DNA of 64,000 nt, taken from the NCBI RefSeq assembly GCF_037975245.1, contig NC_092561.1:6428501-6492500 (forward strand), in the 5' to 3' direction. Below are positions 20,524 to 34,400 of this stretch, one piece after another (position 1 is the first letter of the stretch; the number at the start of each line of letters is the position of its first letter). The notes under the pieces were generated by a model, which was not told the DNA's origin, did not search any database, and saw nothing but the letters and a program-made list of their open reading frames with translations. The position numbers and the translations under genes are program-made. The stretch comes from Apostichopus japonicus (taxonomy: Eukaryota > Echinodermata > Holothuroidea > Aspidochirotida > Stichopodidae).

Positions 20524-21990
20524 AATATATATAAATATACATGTATATACTCCCAAAAGACTACATGAATATGTTTCTCCACTCCCACTTCCAACACAAT
20601 AAAACAAATATACAATCTGGCGAAAGCTCAACGAAAACCCTCGCGGATGTATAATTAACTCTTCACTCACACATATAAATGGCTGCGTCAAGGAAACGCC
20701 TGCAGCATGGAGTCTAAAACGATGATGTAATTTGATCGTCTGCGCGCGGTACGTCATTGAAGGCTTCCGAACATAAAAATCGAAATTCCCGTCAAAACGT
20801 TTAGGCAGCGGCGATGGTTATTACATGAAATAGAATATCTTGTGGCAAATGACATCACTAATGACGTATGTAGCATTATTGAAAAACAATGAAGGCAGAA
20901 AAGAATTAAGTTTCTAAACTGCCCTCACCTTTTCCTTCCTTCGATGCCTAAGGTTACATCTGGCTCCAAAAATTAGTCTAAGAATACCTCCGTTACACTC
21001 TATTTTTTGACAACACCCTGAAGGGTAAACCCTATAACAAACAACTTCACGGGTCGGTTTCACCGAGATATTTTAACATGGTTGTTTTTTCCCCATTCAC
21101 AAAGATATTCGTGATGGCAGTTACAAGCACACAAAACTACACGTGGTCATCTACCAAAGATGGCGGTAATCTGTAGTATGGAAGACTTGCATGGTTACAA
21201 TGTATGTAATATATATGTTTTTTTTCTATATAATCATATTAAAATGGTATTGCTTTACGTTCTATGTTTAAAACTATTATTACCGTTGTATCTACGGTTG
21301 ACCCAGCATTTCCGATTTTCCTTTCATGTTCATCTGCACGTCCAGGGGTCTGAAAGTAATATATGTCAACTCCATTATGGGCGGCGCCTTGGTGTGAGGA
21401 CCCTTTACATAAGAGTTATTATTAATAGGCGTATTCATGTATTCATTTGAGCAACAGAATGGTGAAAGTATAGAATAAGTCATTGTTTCTTATTTTAAAT
21501 ATAACTTTGTTTGATTTTACTTCACTAGTAAAATCCTTTTCTACATTAACCTTCGAACGTTAAACCCCCCTTTTACTGAACAAAAATATAACGTCATTAG
21601 ATATGCATATTCGTGTTTGGGGGGCTTTCTTTTGTGCTGATTGGCTCCTGGCTTCAGTGAATGGAGTGGAGAACTGCCGTTGAACGCTCATCTCGCTGAC
21701 GTTGTGGTGGGAAAAGTGGGTAGTAAATTATGAAAATATGATCATTGTCAACCTTGGCTATCATCCTGGTGTGTGGGATAATGGGTTGAGGGAGGGAAGT
21801 ATGGTGTAGATATAGTATAAATTTCATAGCCTTTACTAGGACTTGAACACGGGCTTCCTTTTGTGGACTTTAACCCTTCCCTGCCTTCTAGCGGCGTATG
21901 ACAACACTGAGGAGACCCGCTGTTGACGATGCATCTGAGTAGTTTTTCTTTTCAGCCTTCTCAGCCAGTTAGGACAATTTCCCATTGCTC
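19818..21990. other. Non-coding region
   Basis: I see no supportable gene. It contains a TA run (about 20493-20530) and one TGACGTCA octamer (20172-20179). Short open frames here show no recognisable domain. Confidence 0.5.
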
Positions 21991-22362
21991 ATACCACTCT
22001 ATACTGTCCTCTCATATCATGCTTCAAAGAACTCATACTAACAGTATGAACAGTTCCTAACCTTACTCTGATTGTAATGGCTAATACCACTCTATACTGT
22101 CCTCCCATATCATGCTTCAAAACACTCTTACTGGCAGTATGAAAAGTTCCTAACCTTTACTGTGATTGTAATTCTAATACCACTCTATACTGTCCGCTCA
22201 TATCATGCTTCATAGCACTTGTACTGACAGTATGAACAGTTCCTAACCTTTACTCTGATTGTAATGCTAATACCACTCTATACTGTCCTCTCATATCATG
22301 CTTCCAAAGAACTCGTACTAGCAGTATGAACAGTTCCTAACCTTAGTCTGATTGTAATCAAG
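21991..22362. repeat. 93-bp minisatellite, four copies
   Basis: Units start at 21991, 22084, 22177 and 22270, each with ATACCACTCTATACTGTCC. They are spaced exactly 93 bases apart. Each contains TCATATCATGCTTC, a variable middle (ACTCATACTAACAG type), CAGTTCCTAACCTT and TGATTGTAAT. Units differ by scattered substitutions and single-base indels that cancel out. A fifth start (ATACC) occurs at about 22368 but does not continue. Confidence 0.93.
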
Positions 22363-23384
22363 TGCTTATACCACAGACACATAAATATGTGGACAGAAAC
22401 ATAATACTCGTACTGCTCGTATTTGCCAGTAAAAGTGCTTTTGAAGCATGGCATGAAAACACAGTATGTATACGAAATTATCACAATTGGGTGATATTTG
22501 CAGGATTAGATTAGATGCATATCAGAGATTTGTCTTAGAATCGTAAGTGAATATTCGTTATTGTGTGCAACAGCAGAATTTCCAGTAGATCATGCTATCT
22601 GATATGGTGGCCATGTATAGGAGGTATACACCAGGGACTTGTTTCAGAGCACGTTAATTTGATTAGTCACTGTTAACAAGATTCGGTGAAATGGAAGCAT
22701 GTCTAAAGTTCACTTTTTAATTATTACACTTTACTGTGAAAAGCGGAAAACGATTTGAAAGCGAGCAGAAAGTAAAATGCCTCCGTAGAATAAACCAATC
22801 ACAGGTAGACGTAAAAACGACTCGAGCCGAATCTAATCGAGTCACTTCACGTGTGAAATTTAGTGACTGGAATCATGAGTCGTTACAACACGACTTGCAA
22901 CAAGAAATCTTTGTTTTGAAAGTCTTTTGTTTTTCAATTTAAGCCAGTTTCCGTTGTGGCTTTGCCCAGCTCCCTCTTGATCTAAACTTAACTTTAGAAC
23001 AGAAAACAATCTCTTGTATACCCATTATAGATCAATCAACTAACTATATTTAGAACCACGCGAGCTAAGTATAGACACATCTTAAGTGTAATATATTGTA
23101 CAAACATTCAAAGTTCATCTGCTACTTGACTTGGCCTTTGCTCCTACGTAAATATCAATACCACATAAGACTATATTATAAAAAATACCGGTTTGAGTTA
23201 CACAAGCCTTGTGTTTGGATACCTATTCATTGACGGAGGTCCAATTACCATTCCAATATATATAGTTTAAACATCTGTGTGCATTGTTGGCAACGTGATG
23301 TGTCCACACAATAAATACAGTATAGCGAAAACACTCATGCCGATACGATTTATCAGCCCCGTTTACAATGTTGTCGTCATAGAA
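22363..23384. other. Non-coding stretch
   Basis: Nothing recognisable as a gene, RNA or transposon. Short frames only. Confidence 0.5.
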
Positions 23385-23445
23385 AACATCTACCTCATGC
23401 ACTCTGGGGTCTGCAGTACCCCTGGGGGTCCATGAACATCGGGGG
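23385..23445. mobile_element. hAT-like transposon terminal remnant
   Basis: The sequence CTCTGGGGTCTGCAGTACCCCTGGGGGTCCATGAAC follows the layout seen just inside many hAT transposon ends (TGGGG TCC, GACCCC, TGGGGGTCC). The outer inverted repeat is too eroded to place. No partner end or transposase is found nearby. Confidence 0.35.
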
Positions 23446-23559
23446 GTGGTATGTGAGGGAAATGGGCTCTGCAGGAGGTCCGTGTCAAAATGGGGTGCGT
23501 AAAATCAACTTGGGCCTTCAACAGTTTTCTGAAAAGCCTGTCGAAAATGCCACACCAGG

Positions 23560-23733
23560 CAACGAAAACCAGCCCCATTGGTGACAACCCCTATGTCTGG
23601 GGTACATTTCCTCCGCGTTGTCCCTGTTGGATCTGTAGAAAGGTCAAGAGCATTGTTTCCATACATACTCAGCTCAAAGTGAATATTGTTAATGATGCTG
23701 AAAACTTCAACATTCATGTTACTGTAACCCTTT
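23560..23733 (+). pseudogene. Possible retroelement protein remnant (Cys-rich)
   Basis: A plus-strand frame contains GTFPPRCPCWICRKVKS followed by a region ending in a stop at about 23733. The pattern of a small Cys cluster then a basic stretch resembles the linker before the GIY-YIG nuclease in Penelope-like elements. The match is short and nothing of the nuclease itself follows. I treat this as a weak lead; it could be chance. Confidence 0.25.
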
Positions 23734-26700
23734 AAGGAATTCCTCTCACATTGATATTTGGTGATTGATTGGAAGTAAAAAAGCAACTGTTTGGTTTTTG
23801 AAGACCTTTCGGTCTCTTTAGGTGATCATGCACTTACTCTTTCTTCGAATCTGGCATAATTTTATATTTGCTGATAGTAAGCTTTCAGAACAATTTCGTT
23901 CCGGAATTAAGAATCAGAAAAACATTGGACTTCTTAGATTCTATGTTGGTCATTTTTTTTTCTGTCCTCATATTTCATTCATTTAATTTTTTTTCCCGTA
24001 AAACCATCCACTCATCTCTTATCAATCTTTCGTGTCAGCTAAAGACTTTAAGTAAACACTTTATTATTTTGAATTGTAAATAAACAAGTTTGTCGGCTTC
24101 TGCACCCACCTATCTACCTCCGCAGATGTAAGAAGGTCAAATAGTTGTGTCAATAAAAGACTACCTTGGAGAGCCCTCGGTATATTATTGTAAAGTACTG
24201 TTAATAATTCTTCAATCTTTTGATAAAAAGACTCAATCTTCGTTGCTGCCACCATGCTGCAGCTTTCATGTCCCTCGGACGCTGCAGCTTGTAGTTCCCT
24301 GGATGCTGTACCTTCCATGTCACCGGAAGCTGGAAGTATACTTTCAAATATTACTTGTTCTCTTGTTGCGATGTTTCCTGCCTTTCGTTGGCAAATTGCT
24401 GGACCCTTGTACCACCGGAATGTATGGATGCCATGTAACGCTTCTCTTGTGATTAAACGAAGACCAGAGATAACATACCAGTAATTAGTTCCAACTTATT
24501 AAGTTCATGTCATTTCTGCAATATGGTAATGCGGAATACCAACAGAGTTCAACAAATATAGAACACCAATCAAGTTAACGTGAAGGTGATTGACAAGGTT
24601 AACGGATCATCAACAGTAAAGTTCCTGCACGATGAAGTGTATAAGCTTTTGTTGACATTATTCCACCCCCCCCCCCCTTTCCGTTCTTCTTATAACCATA
24701 ATGAGCACTATAAGGTAACTTAATTGAACAACAAACATTATCTTCAACGTTTGTCAGATTTAGAATGGGTTTTATTATGCGTAAGTGATAAAAGATAACA
24801 ATACACAACGCCAAACAATAAATGACTATCTCACTTCCATATCTCTTTATATACGTGATGATACAATTAGTACTAATATTGGTTATAATTAGCCATATAG
24901 GAATCAGATACTAGCATGATTGCAGGGGGTAACGTTTATTTTTACAAATTAGTCACACTTTGGTGTTTGTCTCGATTTAAAAAACTTGATAACATAAACT
25001 AATATTATACTGCCATATGAAATATAATTCAAACTATATCGAAAAGAATCTGAACATTTTCGTCAGGCATTCCTTGGAAATGAAACTTAATGAGTTGACC
25101 AGTGATGCTAATGAATGGAATTTTGTTTACTGAAAATGTTTACGTCAATAACGCTTCAGCTTCAAGAAAGCTCATGAAATATCTACATTATTGTATGCAA
25201 AATTAGAAAATGTTTACCTTTCAGATTATTTTGTATGGATTAGTTAGGACATATAGATGAATTTGCCTCAAGAATTGAAATGGCTGTCCTCAATAATCAA
25301 CTGTAAAGTGTTTCAACTTGTCCTTTCATATTTGAAAACTTTCTGCCATTGGACAGTATACTGAGAAATGTTCTTGTTTTGATAAAATCATGGTTGTGTA
25401 TATCATTGACTCCTCATGCAGCGCCAAAGCCCTGATCCTTACGCATTGAGTCCTGTATATTTTGGCATATGCATGTTTACTTAATGAAGACGAAACATTG
25501 TTTGTTCGTATAGGAAAGACAATTATAACTGCTTTGAAAACCTGTTAGAGGTGATTACGTTTGAGCAAGCATGCACGAGCCATGATAAGCTATATAGATT
25601 CATATCTGATGGCAGATATAGAACGATAAAACTATATTAGTTCCTTCTTTATGTATGATTATATAGTTTCTTTATAGATGTTACCGTAAGTTGAACTTCC
25701 AATCAAACCTAACACGTTTCATGTGAGGAAAAAAAAACTTGTGAAGGGAATTATTAAGTTTATTACTTGAGTGAGTGAACAATCAACTGAATATATTTTG
25801 AACTTTATCATGATGATGAGGTCTATTGTCATAGCCAATCGGTGTTGAGTCTCCCTGGGGTTGTTATTCCTCTTTTCAAATATTATTACAATTTGAATGC
25901 TTTTAAAGTATGCAAAGAATGCATAGAATTTACAAATACGTTGTTTACTTTGCAGTTTTATGATATAATTTGTTTACTACAACTCCGACGACTACGACGG
26001 GATGACGTCACAACAGTTGGGGAAGGTTCGAAAGGTCTTTAAATAAGGGGATTTATGGCACATTATATATGAGGTGACACAAATATGACCGTGTTGTAGC
26101 AAAGTAAACCTATTTTGTTTCAGCCCCTTTTGCATCGGAATGGAATGAAAAAGAAGTCGCCGAGCGGGAGTTTATATAGTCTATGCCTATAGCTGATAAA
26201 AGAACTTAGGCAGGTGGCTGCGATGTTTGAAACCTTATACGATATGTCAGAGCTAAAACAGAGTTTCAAAGTAAATTGTTACTAGGCTGATGGTGGCTCA
26301 ACCAAATGTTTAACATCTCGACAAAGTCATCATTGCTCTGGTATCTTTACATATTAATAAAGTAATTTGTCAATATTTAGGCCCTAAATAGTAAGCATGT
26401 CTCACACAGATGAAGGTATAAGACACGTGGTCTAATATGTGTCTAATGTTTTTCAACAAGTAACTAGAAGAATATTTTAAGAGTTGACTTCAATAAAAAG
26501 AAGTGTCCCTTTGTGGTAAAAAAAAAGATTACCCTTTCCACTTTTGTAGTTAAAAAGTCCCTTTTGGTAATTACAAGTGGCAAATTGGAAAAAAAAAGCG
26601 TACTAACATTAAAATATGTGTTATGGAATGCACAGATGATTCCATTTGCTATAAGAAGTTTCAAGGTAACTCTGTGGGATTTTCAGTCGCATGTGTCCCA

Positions 26701-29140
26701 TTGTTCCTCGAAGTGGTCTGCCCCGGGCACAGATTGAACCCTTCTTCGCCGTCCCTGAGGTGACGGAGCAAGTAATCATTGATTCCATTCAGTTCGTCGA
26801 AGAAGATAGTTTGTCGCCCAGGCATATTTTCATATTAGTATTAATTAATCCGTAAAGTTAATCGAAAGACAAAATCGACTTTAATTTATTATTTAACTAT
26901 GAAGTTGACTAGAGTCATTGATATGGAATTATATCATTTAATAGCATTCAGTTGCAAAATCATAATGTACTTAGCGAATCCAAAATGCTGCCAGTGTTTT
27001 CAGTTTCACAACAACTTGACACTCTATATACTGTAGGCTACTTCCGTGACGGCTAAACCGCTCTACTTTGTAAACAACTCCGAGCAAAAATGTAAAGTTT
27101 TATAACCGTATACCGAATTCCGAGTTCCCCAATGTTTAAAAACAACCAATCCCCGTGATGCGCTCGCCATATATCCTACTTCCACCATTTTGTACCTGTG
27201 AAGAGAAACCACCGCCAGGGTGGTCGAAAATAAATTAAAATAGAATAGAATGTGATATTAAATCGCTCTCTGTCACATTCGTCTTTAGATAGTATTTCAA
27301 CCATTCGCACGAGTATATAGCAAAACTTGCAATTCGATGAAACACACAACAGACAACACAAAGAAAATGTGAACTCTTGGCATAACAGAGCTCTCTGGTC
27401 GAGACATGCTATTTTAGAGCAAACAACTCGACCACGATACCCCCTCTCAATGATTTATGACACCTTAAGACAATATACATTCCATCATAATGATTACCTT
27501 TTAAATTTACAACAAACACACTGGCAAACAGGCGTTGATTAGAGCAACACAGTGGTACGTGTTCACCTTGGTAATTTGAACTTGCTTTAAGTAGCATCTT
27601 GAGGGTTAGCATAGTCGGAAGAAAAAAACAATTTGTTTAACGGTCTCAGCAGCACCACTTTACCTCCCCTGGTCTTTTTCCGATATCATGGTTCTTAGGT
27701 AACCACACATGTGGGATCCAGCTATTTCAAATCTTTTACCTTTTGTCATTGTTACCAGCTGTGGCACATTCTTTTCTCTCCACCCCACCCCCCCCCCCTT
27801 TTTACTTTTCATTCCCTTTATTTTTTACTACGGTACCAATTTCAATTTTCGTAGATTCCATGTAAGCAATTCTCCTTTGACCACATGGGGACAAATAATG
27901 TTTCCAATTCTTCTTCCTTTTGAACAGAAATTCCTGATTACGCTATAGATTTCTTAATCAAAGAAATTTCATGCCCAACTTGCATTTTATGGAATCGTTT
28001 TAACCAAGAATGTTTATATTTTCTTTGGTATCTTGTGATTATTCGCGAAACTTGGCATCCGTGATACCCTCTCGAAGAAGTAAAAAAAAAAAAAAGAGCT
28101 CCCCCAGATAGCAAATCATCAATTGATGAAAATTAAGAGGCAAGAAACAATAACATGAGATGGGACCGATTTACAGAACACGCTTAAAGACCGCCAGGAA
28201 TGCCGTAGTTGAAATCCCTTTGGAATAGTTTGAATATCCGGCGGTCCTTCCATGCAGTCATAGATGTCGGGGCTGTCGTTTTTTGGTGAGATAAGAGATT
28301 GAGGGGTAGGAGGATGACGAGTGTACTATGTATAGGGCAACAGATACTATAGTCTAACCGATGATGTACAAAGTCAACTTGGAGAATACCACCTGCCGAT
28401 TGGTCTATAAGCTGCAGGTTGACTATAATTGCTAACCCTGAAGTATAGTCATTTATATACGAAGAAGGTTAGGTGACCTGGGAGGCGAGACCTATTTCAA
28501 GATATGATTGTAATTAGTTTTCATTTATAACACCTGATGTCATTTCAATTTTAATGTACCATCTTCATTGGCTTACTTATAGAGGTCTCTCTTTTTTTTG
28601 TTCTTTGCTCTCTGCTGTGGTACGGATGCTTTGGGGAATCTTTCAGATGTCATAAATTACTTTGTAGTCACTGGCTAATTGGCACACAATTTTAGCACAT
28701 ACGAGCCTTAACTTGGATCATTTGTGAGAAAGTAAAATTACTAATAACCATCAAGATCGACCTTATCAGTCAACTTTATCAAATTCGGAGGAGGGGGAGA
28801 GGAAGGGGAAGGGGAGAGGGAGGGATATAATGAGTCGGCAAGAGAGGTTAGGGTGAGTAGTATAGGTAGTCATTCTTATCACATCGGAGTAGCCTCCGAT
28901 CTGATAAGATGTGGTCTTACTTTGAAAACACACTTGATACCACGTCACGTATACTATGGTTATGAAAAGCTAAGGCGACACAACACCAACCACCGTCAAT
29001 GGTCTATGTTATCATCGAGGTCTGTTTTACCTCCTCCATGATGTTATAGAGAAAACTGTCATGTAGAACTTCCCCAAATAGAAAAGAAATCTTTAATTCC
29101 GTTTAAGATATATATCATGTACATTAAGTATGCCTTCAAA
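23734..29140. other. Non-coding region
   Basis: I see no supportable gene. Contents: a small hairpin (AGACC-TTTC-GGTCT, about 23803-23816), poly-C runs (about 24665-24677 and 27787-27799), one TGACGTCA octamer (26003-26010) and a long purine, G-quadruplex-capable tract (about 28787-28826). Open frames at 24064-24484 and 27709-27948 lack recognisable domains. Confidence 0.5.
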
Positions 29141-29470
29141 CACAAGGCCGAAGACTTGATCAAGTCAAAATATGACATCATCGATCCGTTTTGTGCTTCA
29201 ATGTTTTATGTTATTTGTCTCTACCTATTACAATGTATGTTTCCGTGTCAACAGTACTGTGAACATAATAAGTAGAAAATATGGATAGATAAACAAAGAG
29301 AAAGTAAAAGCTTGTCAGATGCTAGTGGCAGTATACGACATTTCAAAGTGACACAATGACAGCTCCCTGAGATATGACTTTTGAAATAGGATATCTCTCA
29401 AACGGAGTAAGATTATTCTTAGCTCTATGGGGCAGTCGTTCTTTAAGCTAAAGATGATGATTGGGTTTAT
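29141..29470. repeat. Dispersed repeat, copy 1
   Basis: Diverged direct copy of 51391-51720. Shared blocks include GAAGACTTGATCAAGTC / AAATATGACATCAT (29150-29180) and CTCAAACGGAGTAAGATTAT / TCTTAGCT (about 29397-29425). They come in the same order and at similar spacing in both copies. No coding capacity is seen. It is probably a non-autonomous transposon family, unidentified. Confidence 0.55.
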
Positions 29471-29671
29471 TTCCCCTTCAAATCAGCAATCCGTAAATAT
29501 CTTATATTTCCGGGAATGGTATGATGATCATCATCTTCTTATGCTTCTCTTCATCAAGAACATATCATTTCTGTAATCAATTCTACAGCTAGTGATGTTC
29601 CGAAATCGGTACTGTAAAGTTGGCTATACTAGTGCTATGCTAACATGTATGTATGTTGCAACAGGATTTGT

Positions 29672-29930
29672 GCAGTGGCGTAGCTAGGGTTGAAGCGACT
29701 CCAGGTCAAGATTGAGAGCTGGGGCCCTTCATCCTTCTAAACTGCACACGAAGCTATCAGTTTTAAAGACCATAACTCGGTACTGTCTGGCCAGACTGGC
29801 AGTAGTGATCTCCAAAGTCAAAATGGCGGCACCAACTCTCGGGGGTCCCTTGGAAATTGGCGGCCCTGGCTCAATGAACCACCTGTTGCTACGAGTCTGA
29901 TTATGTGACGGACTAGATGGCCGCCGGTAC
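29672..29930. mobile_element. Degenerate hAT-like or similar non-autonomous transposon
   Basis: It begins CAGTGGCGTAGCTAGG (from 29673), a terminal sequence shared by common short DNA transposons of animals. The usual internal GGGGCCC and GGTCCC blocks follow (29715-29870). The expected mirror end (CCTAGCTACGCCACTG) is not intact; GATGGCCGCCGG near 29915 may be its remnant. No transposase is present. Confidence 0.4.
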
Positions 29931-31385
29931 GTCCATATGTCGTGCTACATCAAACATTTCTGTGGTCATTATACTTTTGGGATGAAACGTGCGTTTACTG
30001 CAGAGGCATCATGGGTCTTCTGGTTGAAACATATTTTGCTTTTCATTTTTCTTGTTGATTTTGATAACTAGTTACGCAGGCAGCTCTCTTATACATGATA
30101 TTTGAGTCATTTAGGGCGGTATATTACATGATCTAGTAAAGCCCATGCATAGAGATGGGGACAAGGAACAAACTTACCCTTCGTCCACGCCTATTGTGGT
30201 CAACCCCACATAATGTCAACATTTTTCTTGAAACTATACGTAGACAGAATGGAATGCCGGAAATATTAATCAGTTAACAACTCGTGTTTGATACCTCAAG
30301 TGCAACGTCTTGTGACCCTATATCTATATAGGAATATTTGCACCTGTGCGACCAGGTGTCACGGGCAGAGCGGCAGGCGTCTCTGTCAAGGTCATAAAAC
30401 CCTTTCTTTCACACAGACATCAAAACACACCAATTACACAGTTTGATTTAACTCTGATGTTTCGATGGATATATTTCCCGCCTGGTAGTTTTGTGTTATA
30501 TGTACGTCGATCGTAACAGTTGGTATGTAGGCCTATTTGATATTGTTCATATGTAAATATGGTAAAGACCCGCCAGACTCTTACCAGTAACACAAGGTGT
30601 ACGTGAATGAATCTAGATAGTGTACAATGTATGAAGTGAACACGGGTAACATACTCATGCGGAGATTATAACTACCGAGAGCGTTTGCCAATTTGTCACA
30701 TTGTGTTAAAACTGCATGCTAGTGACATTTCAAACATTTGTGTCAACTACTCAAAGAGTTGAGAACACTTTGGAAGATTGGCCACCTTGAAGGACATAAA
30801 TATCCCTAGCAAATTTTGCAAACAATACCTTGGAAGTCTTGTAAATTTATAACTTGAATAAGTTGTAAATAAGCTTCCGGGTGCAGATCAAGTGTTGGGG
30901 TAGAATGGGGTTGCACCCCATCCTCAAGTAGGGAGTCGGATTTAAGGTCCCAAGTGTCACACCGGCTACTTTTATAAAGTTCTGAATCCATCCATGGCTT
31001 CAGACAATTTCAAATGTGAACATTTACCAATTGGGTGACAGTTAAGCCATGCAATAGGTCCTACTTAATATTATACTACAAAGCATTTACTTCCAACGTT
31101 TCTTTCTAAATACTTTAATCTGTAATTTTCATTGCACGTATACACTGTATGACTGTGTAAACAACATTGCCGGAACTACAAAGTTTCCAAACCAGAAACA
31201 CCAACCTACCCTGAATTTGAGTTATTAGAGGCTACCGTATATTTCCCGTACATAAGCAGAACATATTTATTTCTTACGATACCGTTACATACTTTTGGAT
31301 GTCTTCCATGGAACACATGAGGTCATTGTGGAATTATGAAACCCTTGCGACGAGTAGCTCTCCACTGCAGTTAAACCTGATAAAT

Positions 31386-31419
<34 letters not shown>

Positions 31420-34400
31420 AAACATATATATATAAACATATATATATATATACAAATAAGTTATTGTTTGCTGTACATTGCGTTTCTATTTTGCCGGGTT
31501 CGAAGACTCAAAGTTATCAGTTCATCATTTTGATAGATGCATGCTTTACTCAACTCCCTGGAACATTCTTCATGCTGTTGAATTCATTTCTATCAATCTA
31601 AGACTTAAGGAACAGGTTTGCGTTCTTCGATAATTTACGAGGGAAGGAATGACATATATCCGTTTCTAAAATAGTTTTGATGACCACAACATTAAATACC
31701 GTGGACATATCTCCATAGCACACTCTCTACCAAACTGTTTCTGCATTCTCAGTACTATAGTAACAACAGAAGGCACACTTCCTGTTTTATCGTCACTCAC
31801 TACAGTAAGCAGCTTATAGCTTCTTACATTTAATCGACAAGAATTACTGAAAAAAAGCGTCAATTCTCCATATAAACTTCTGGTTATCCCTGCTATTTCA
31901 ATAGAAATTTCAGTGACTTTAGCCCTTGGATTATAGCAAATTGACAGTTTGATTCCCTTAAGTTGCACACTTTTGACATTAATCTCCTTTTACTGAATCC
32001 GATCAGATCAAGTCATTGGTGCGTCGGAATTCCACGCGCCTGGGTGAGATCACTGTTGCATAGAACGCGGAAGTCACGTAACCCTGTTTCTCAATTCGGC
32101 ATTGCATTTCTTGTCTCTGTGTTGTCATCCAAAAGTCTTCTTCTTAGCGGAGCACAGGGATCTTCGTACTACTTGTCTCGTAGTGGAGTTATTGTAATTC
32201 ACGAATTTGGGAATAGTAGTATTAACAGCATTTGGGTTATTCATCCCTCTCTCTTTTTCTTTTTCTTTGCTGTTCTTGTTTTTAAGCCAACTTTTCGGAG
32301 ATTTGCCTTTCATAGTTTTGCTGCTGATCGGTCAATGGTATACAATTAGTCGTTTTCTAAGATAGTGATGATACTATTTGGAGGAATACCACACCAAGAA
32401 CAGAAGCACAGAGAGCAACCTAATTTGTCGGTTCATGGTGAAGAAGAAATTGGATTTTTTAAATAAATATTTCTTGTAGTTGTGAGCTACAATGGAGAGA
32501 ACAGAGTTTATTTACATCTTATATCAAAGTGAATCTGCCGTGCGGAATACAAGTGGATAAGTAAAGAAAGAAGGAAGAAGATCTTGGAAACATTATTGAT
32601 TTGTAGATCATATCTAAGTTCACCATAAGTATTTGCACTTGGATTCTTTGTACTTTGACTAACAAGTTACATTCGTCGTTCTTCGTCGGAGAAGCCTTCC
32701 ACTTTGGCATTTCTTCTCATCTATATCTAAATATAGAGAGAAAGGTACATAACATATAACAAAATATGGAACAGTCAATAAGTGAAACAGTTTACTTAAC
32801 GAGATATGTTATCTCGGCACATTGCTATTCGTTTCTATATTCTTATGTCGGAAGAATACCAAAAGCCACGACAAAGAAGGTAAGTAATATCATAGCCCTA
32901 TGATTATGAATCTTTTCGGGGGGAAACAACTTAACATGTGTTTCATCATATTAGATACCGATATTGAGTTACTTTTCAAATTGAATCACTTAAGCACTTA
33001 TGTTTACTCTGAAAGTTTACTGGTATTGCCTTTGACTATCATTAACAGGCCGTTAACCTATGTAAAGGGTGTTGGCGTGGGGGGGAGGGGTAACTTTCAT
33101 TCGATGCAGTCGAAAAAGAGACATCCCATTTGAAGTCGAATATGTGCGAATATGATACTACTTTTGATAGAAATGCTTACATACAGTGAGTGCCTTCACA
33201 ATGTCATGACAACATATGAAAAAAAATAGCAATATGTCAGTATCAATCACACGAAAAAGCAACTTGGAAATGTTCAACGTTTTCAAAGTTTCCTTCATAG
33301 TTTGAAATGAGACCAAGTTTTTTAGGATTGAATTTCATCGCAAATGTGTACAAAATCAACTGAAAGAAGGATTTATAAGATCTAATGTTAGAGTGATGGC
33401 TCTCGATTTTACCTCAGATGTATCAATAATAGGCCTTGATAGCTAGTTGTACGATATGAGCCCACTTTCTTAACTGTTGGCTAACCTACCAAAAAAAAAA
33501 TTATATCCTCCTCCTATACACTGCAAGTCTCATCTGTTATGCAAAAACTGTTATCGTTGTTTGTGCTTCATAGCGTGAGTTTATAGAAGACCTCCGAGAT
33601 GAGACCTTTATTTCGACTCTAATATATAGATACATAAAACTACGGCACAACTGTGCTGCCATGCAAACAAATTGAGATCACCTTGAACTGCTGAAATGTG
33701 ATTAACAGTACACTGTCAATAGGAAGTTTGCAAAGTTGTAATTTGAAGACAAAAAGGTCGTTGTGCCATATTTCCTGGCTAAGGATTTGTCTGGAAAATG
33801 TTGATTTCACGACTACGAATAGTAAAAAATTACTGGGATTGCATGGACTAGTTACCTGTACCTTAGAATCGTTTATCGTCATGCATCACATAACCTGACT
33901 TCCGTTGGGTTGCAATAGCGTTTGATTTTTCATGGCCATATTACGTCATATAGAGGTGACTTGGTTACTCATTTCTCAAAAAATGATTGTAGGCACAAAT
34001 TAATTTCCATATGTTGTTGAACCTTAACAAGAAGAACACTGCTGTCAATCAGGTTGTACCTTTAATCATTTTTAATTTTAAGGAATAACCCTTTAAAAAT
34101 ACCGGGGCCCATTACTTAAAGCGTATTACTTAGTTTAATACGCAGACCATTCAGTTCGGTCAGTACCCCCAGATGCAACACGAAACTCGATAAGATAACA
34201 TGACACTTTTGTGGCCTAAAAGGACATGTTTTTTGACAAAGTATCACAAATATGTCAACGATAAAGGTATTTAATGTCAACCAAGGGTGCTATGTTGTTT
34301 ATATGAAGTTAAAAGAACAATGCTCTGTTTGAGTTATTATAGCATCTATTAACAATAGATTAACATTAACATTAATATAGGCCTCCACTCAGAAACAGGC

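Noticed and set aside
21991-22362. CRISPR-like array
   Set aside because: The whole 93-bp unit is repeated, without unique spacers, in a eukaryotic setting; it is a minisatellite.
31490-31515. tRNA B-box-like GGGTTCGAAGACTC
   Set aside because: No A box, acceptor stem or cloverleaf can be formed around it.
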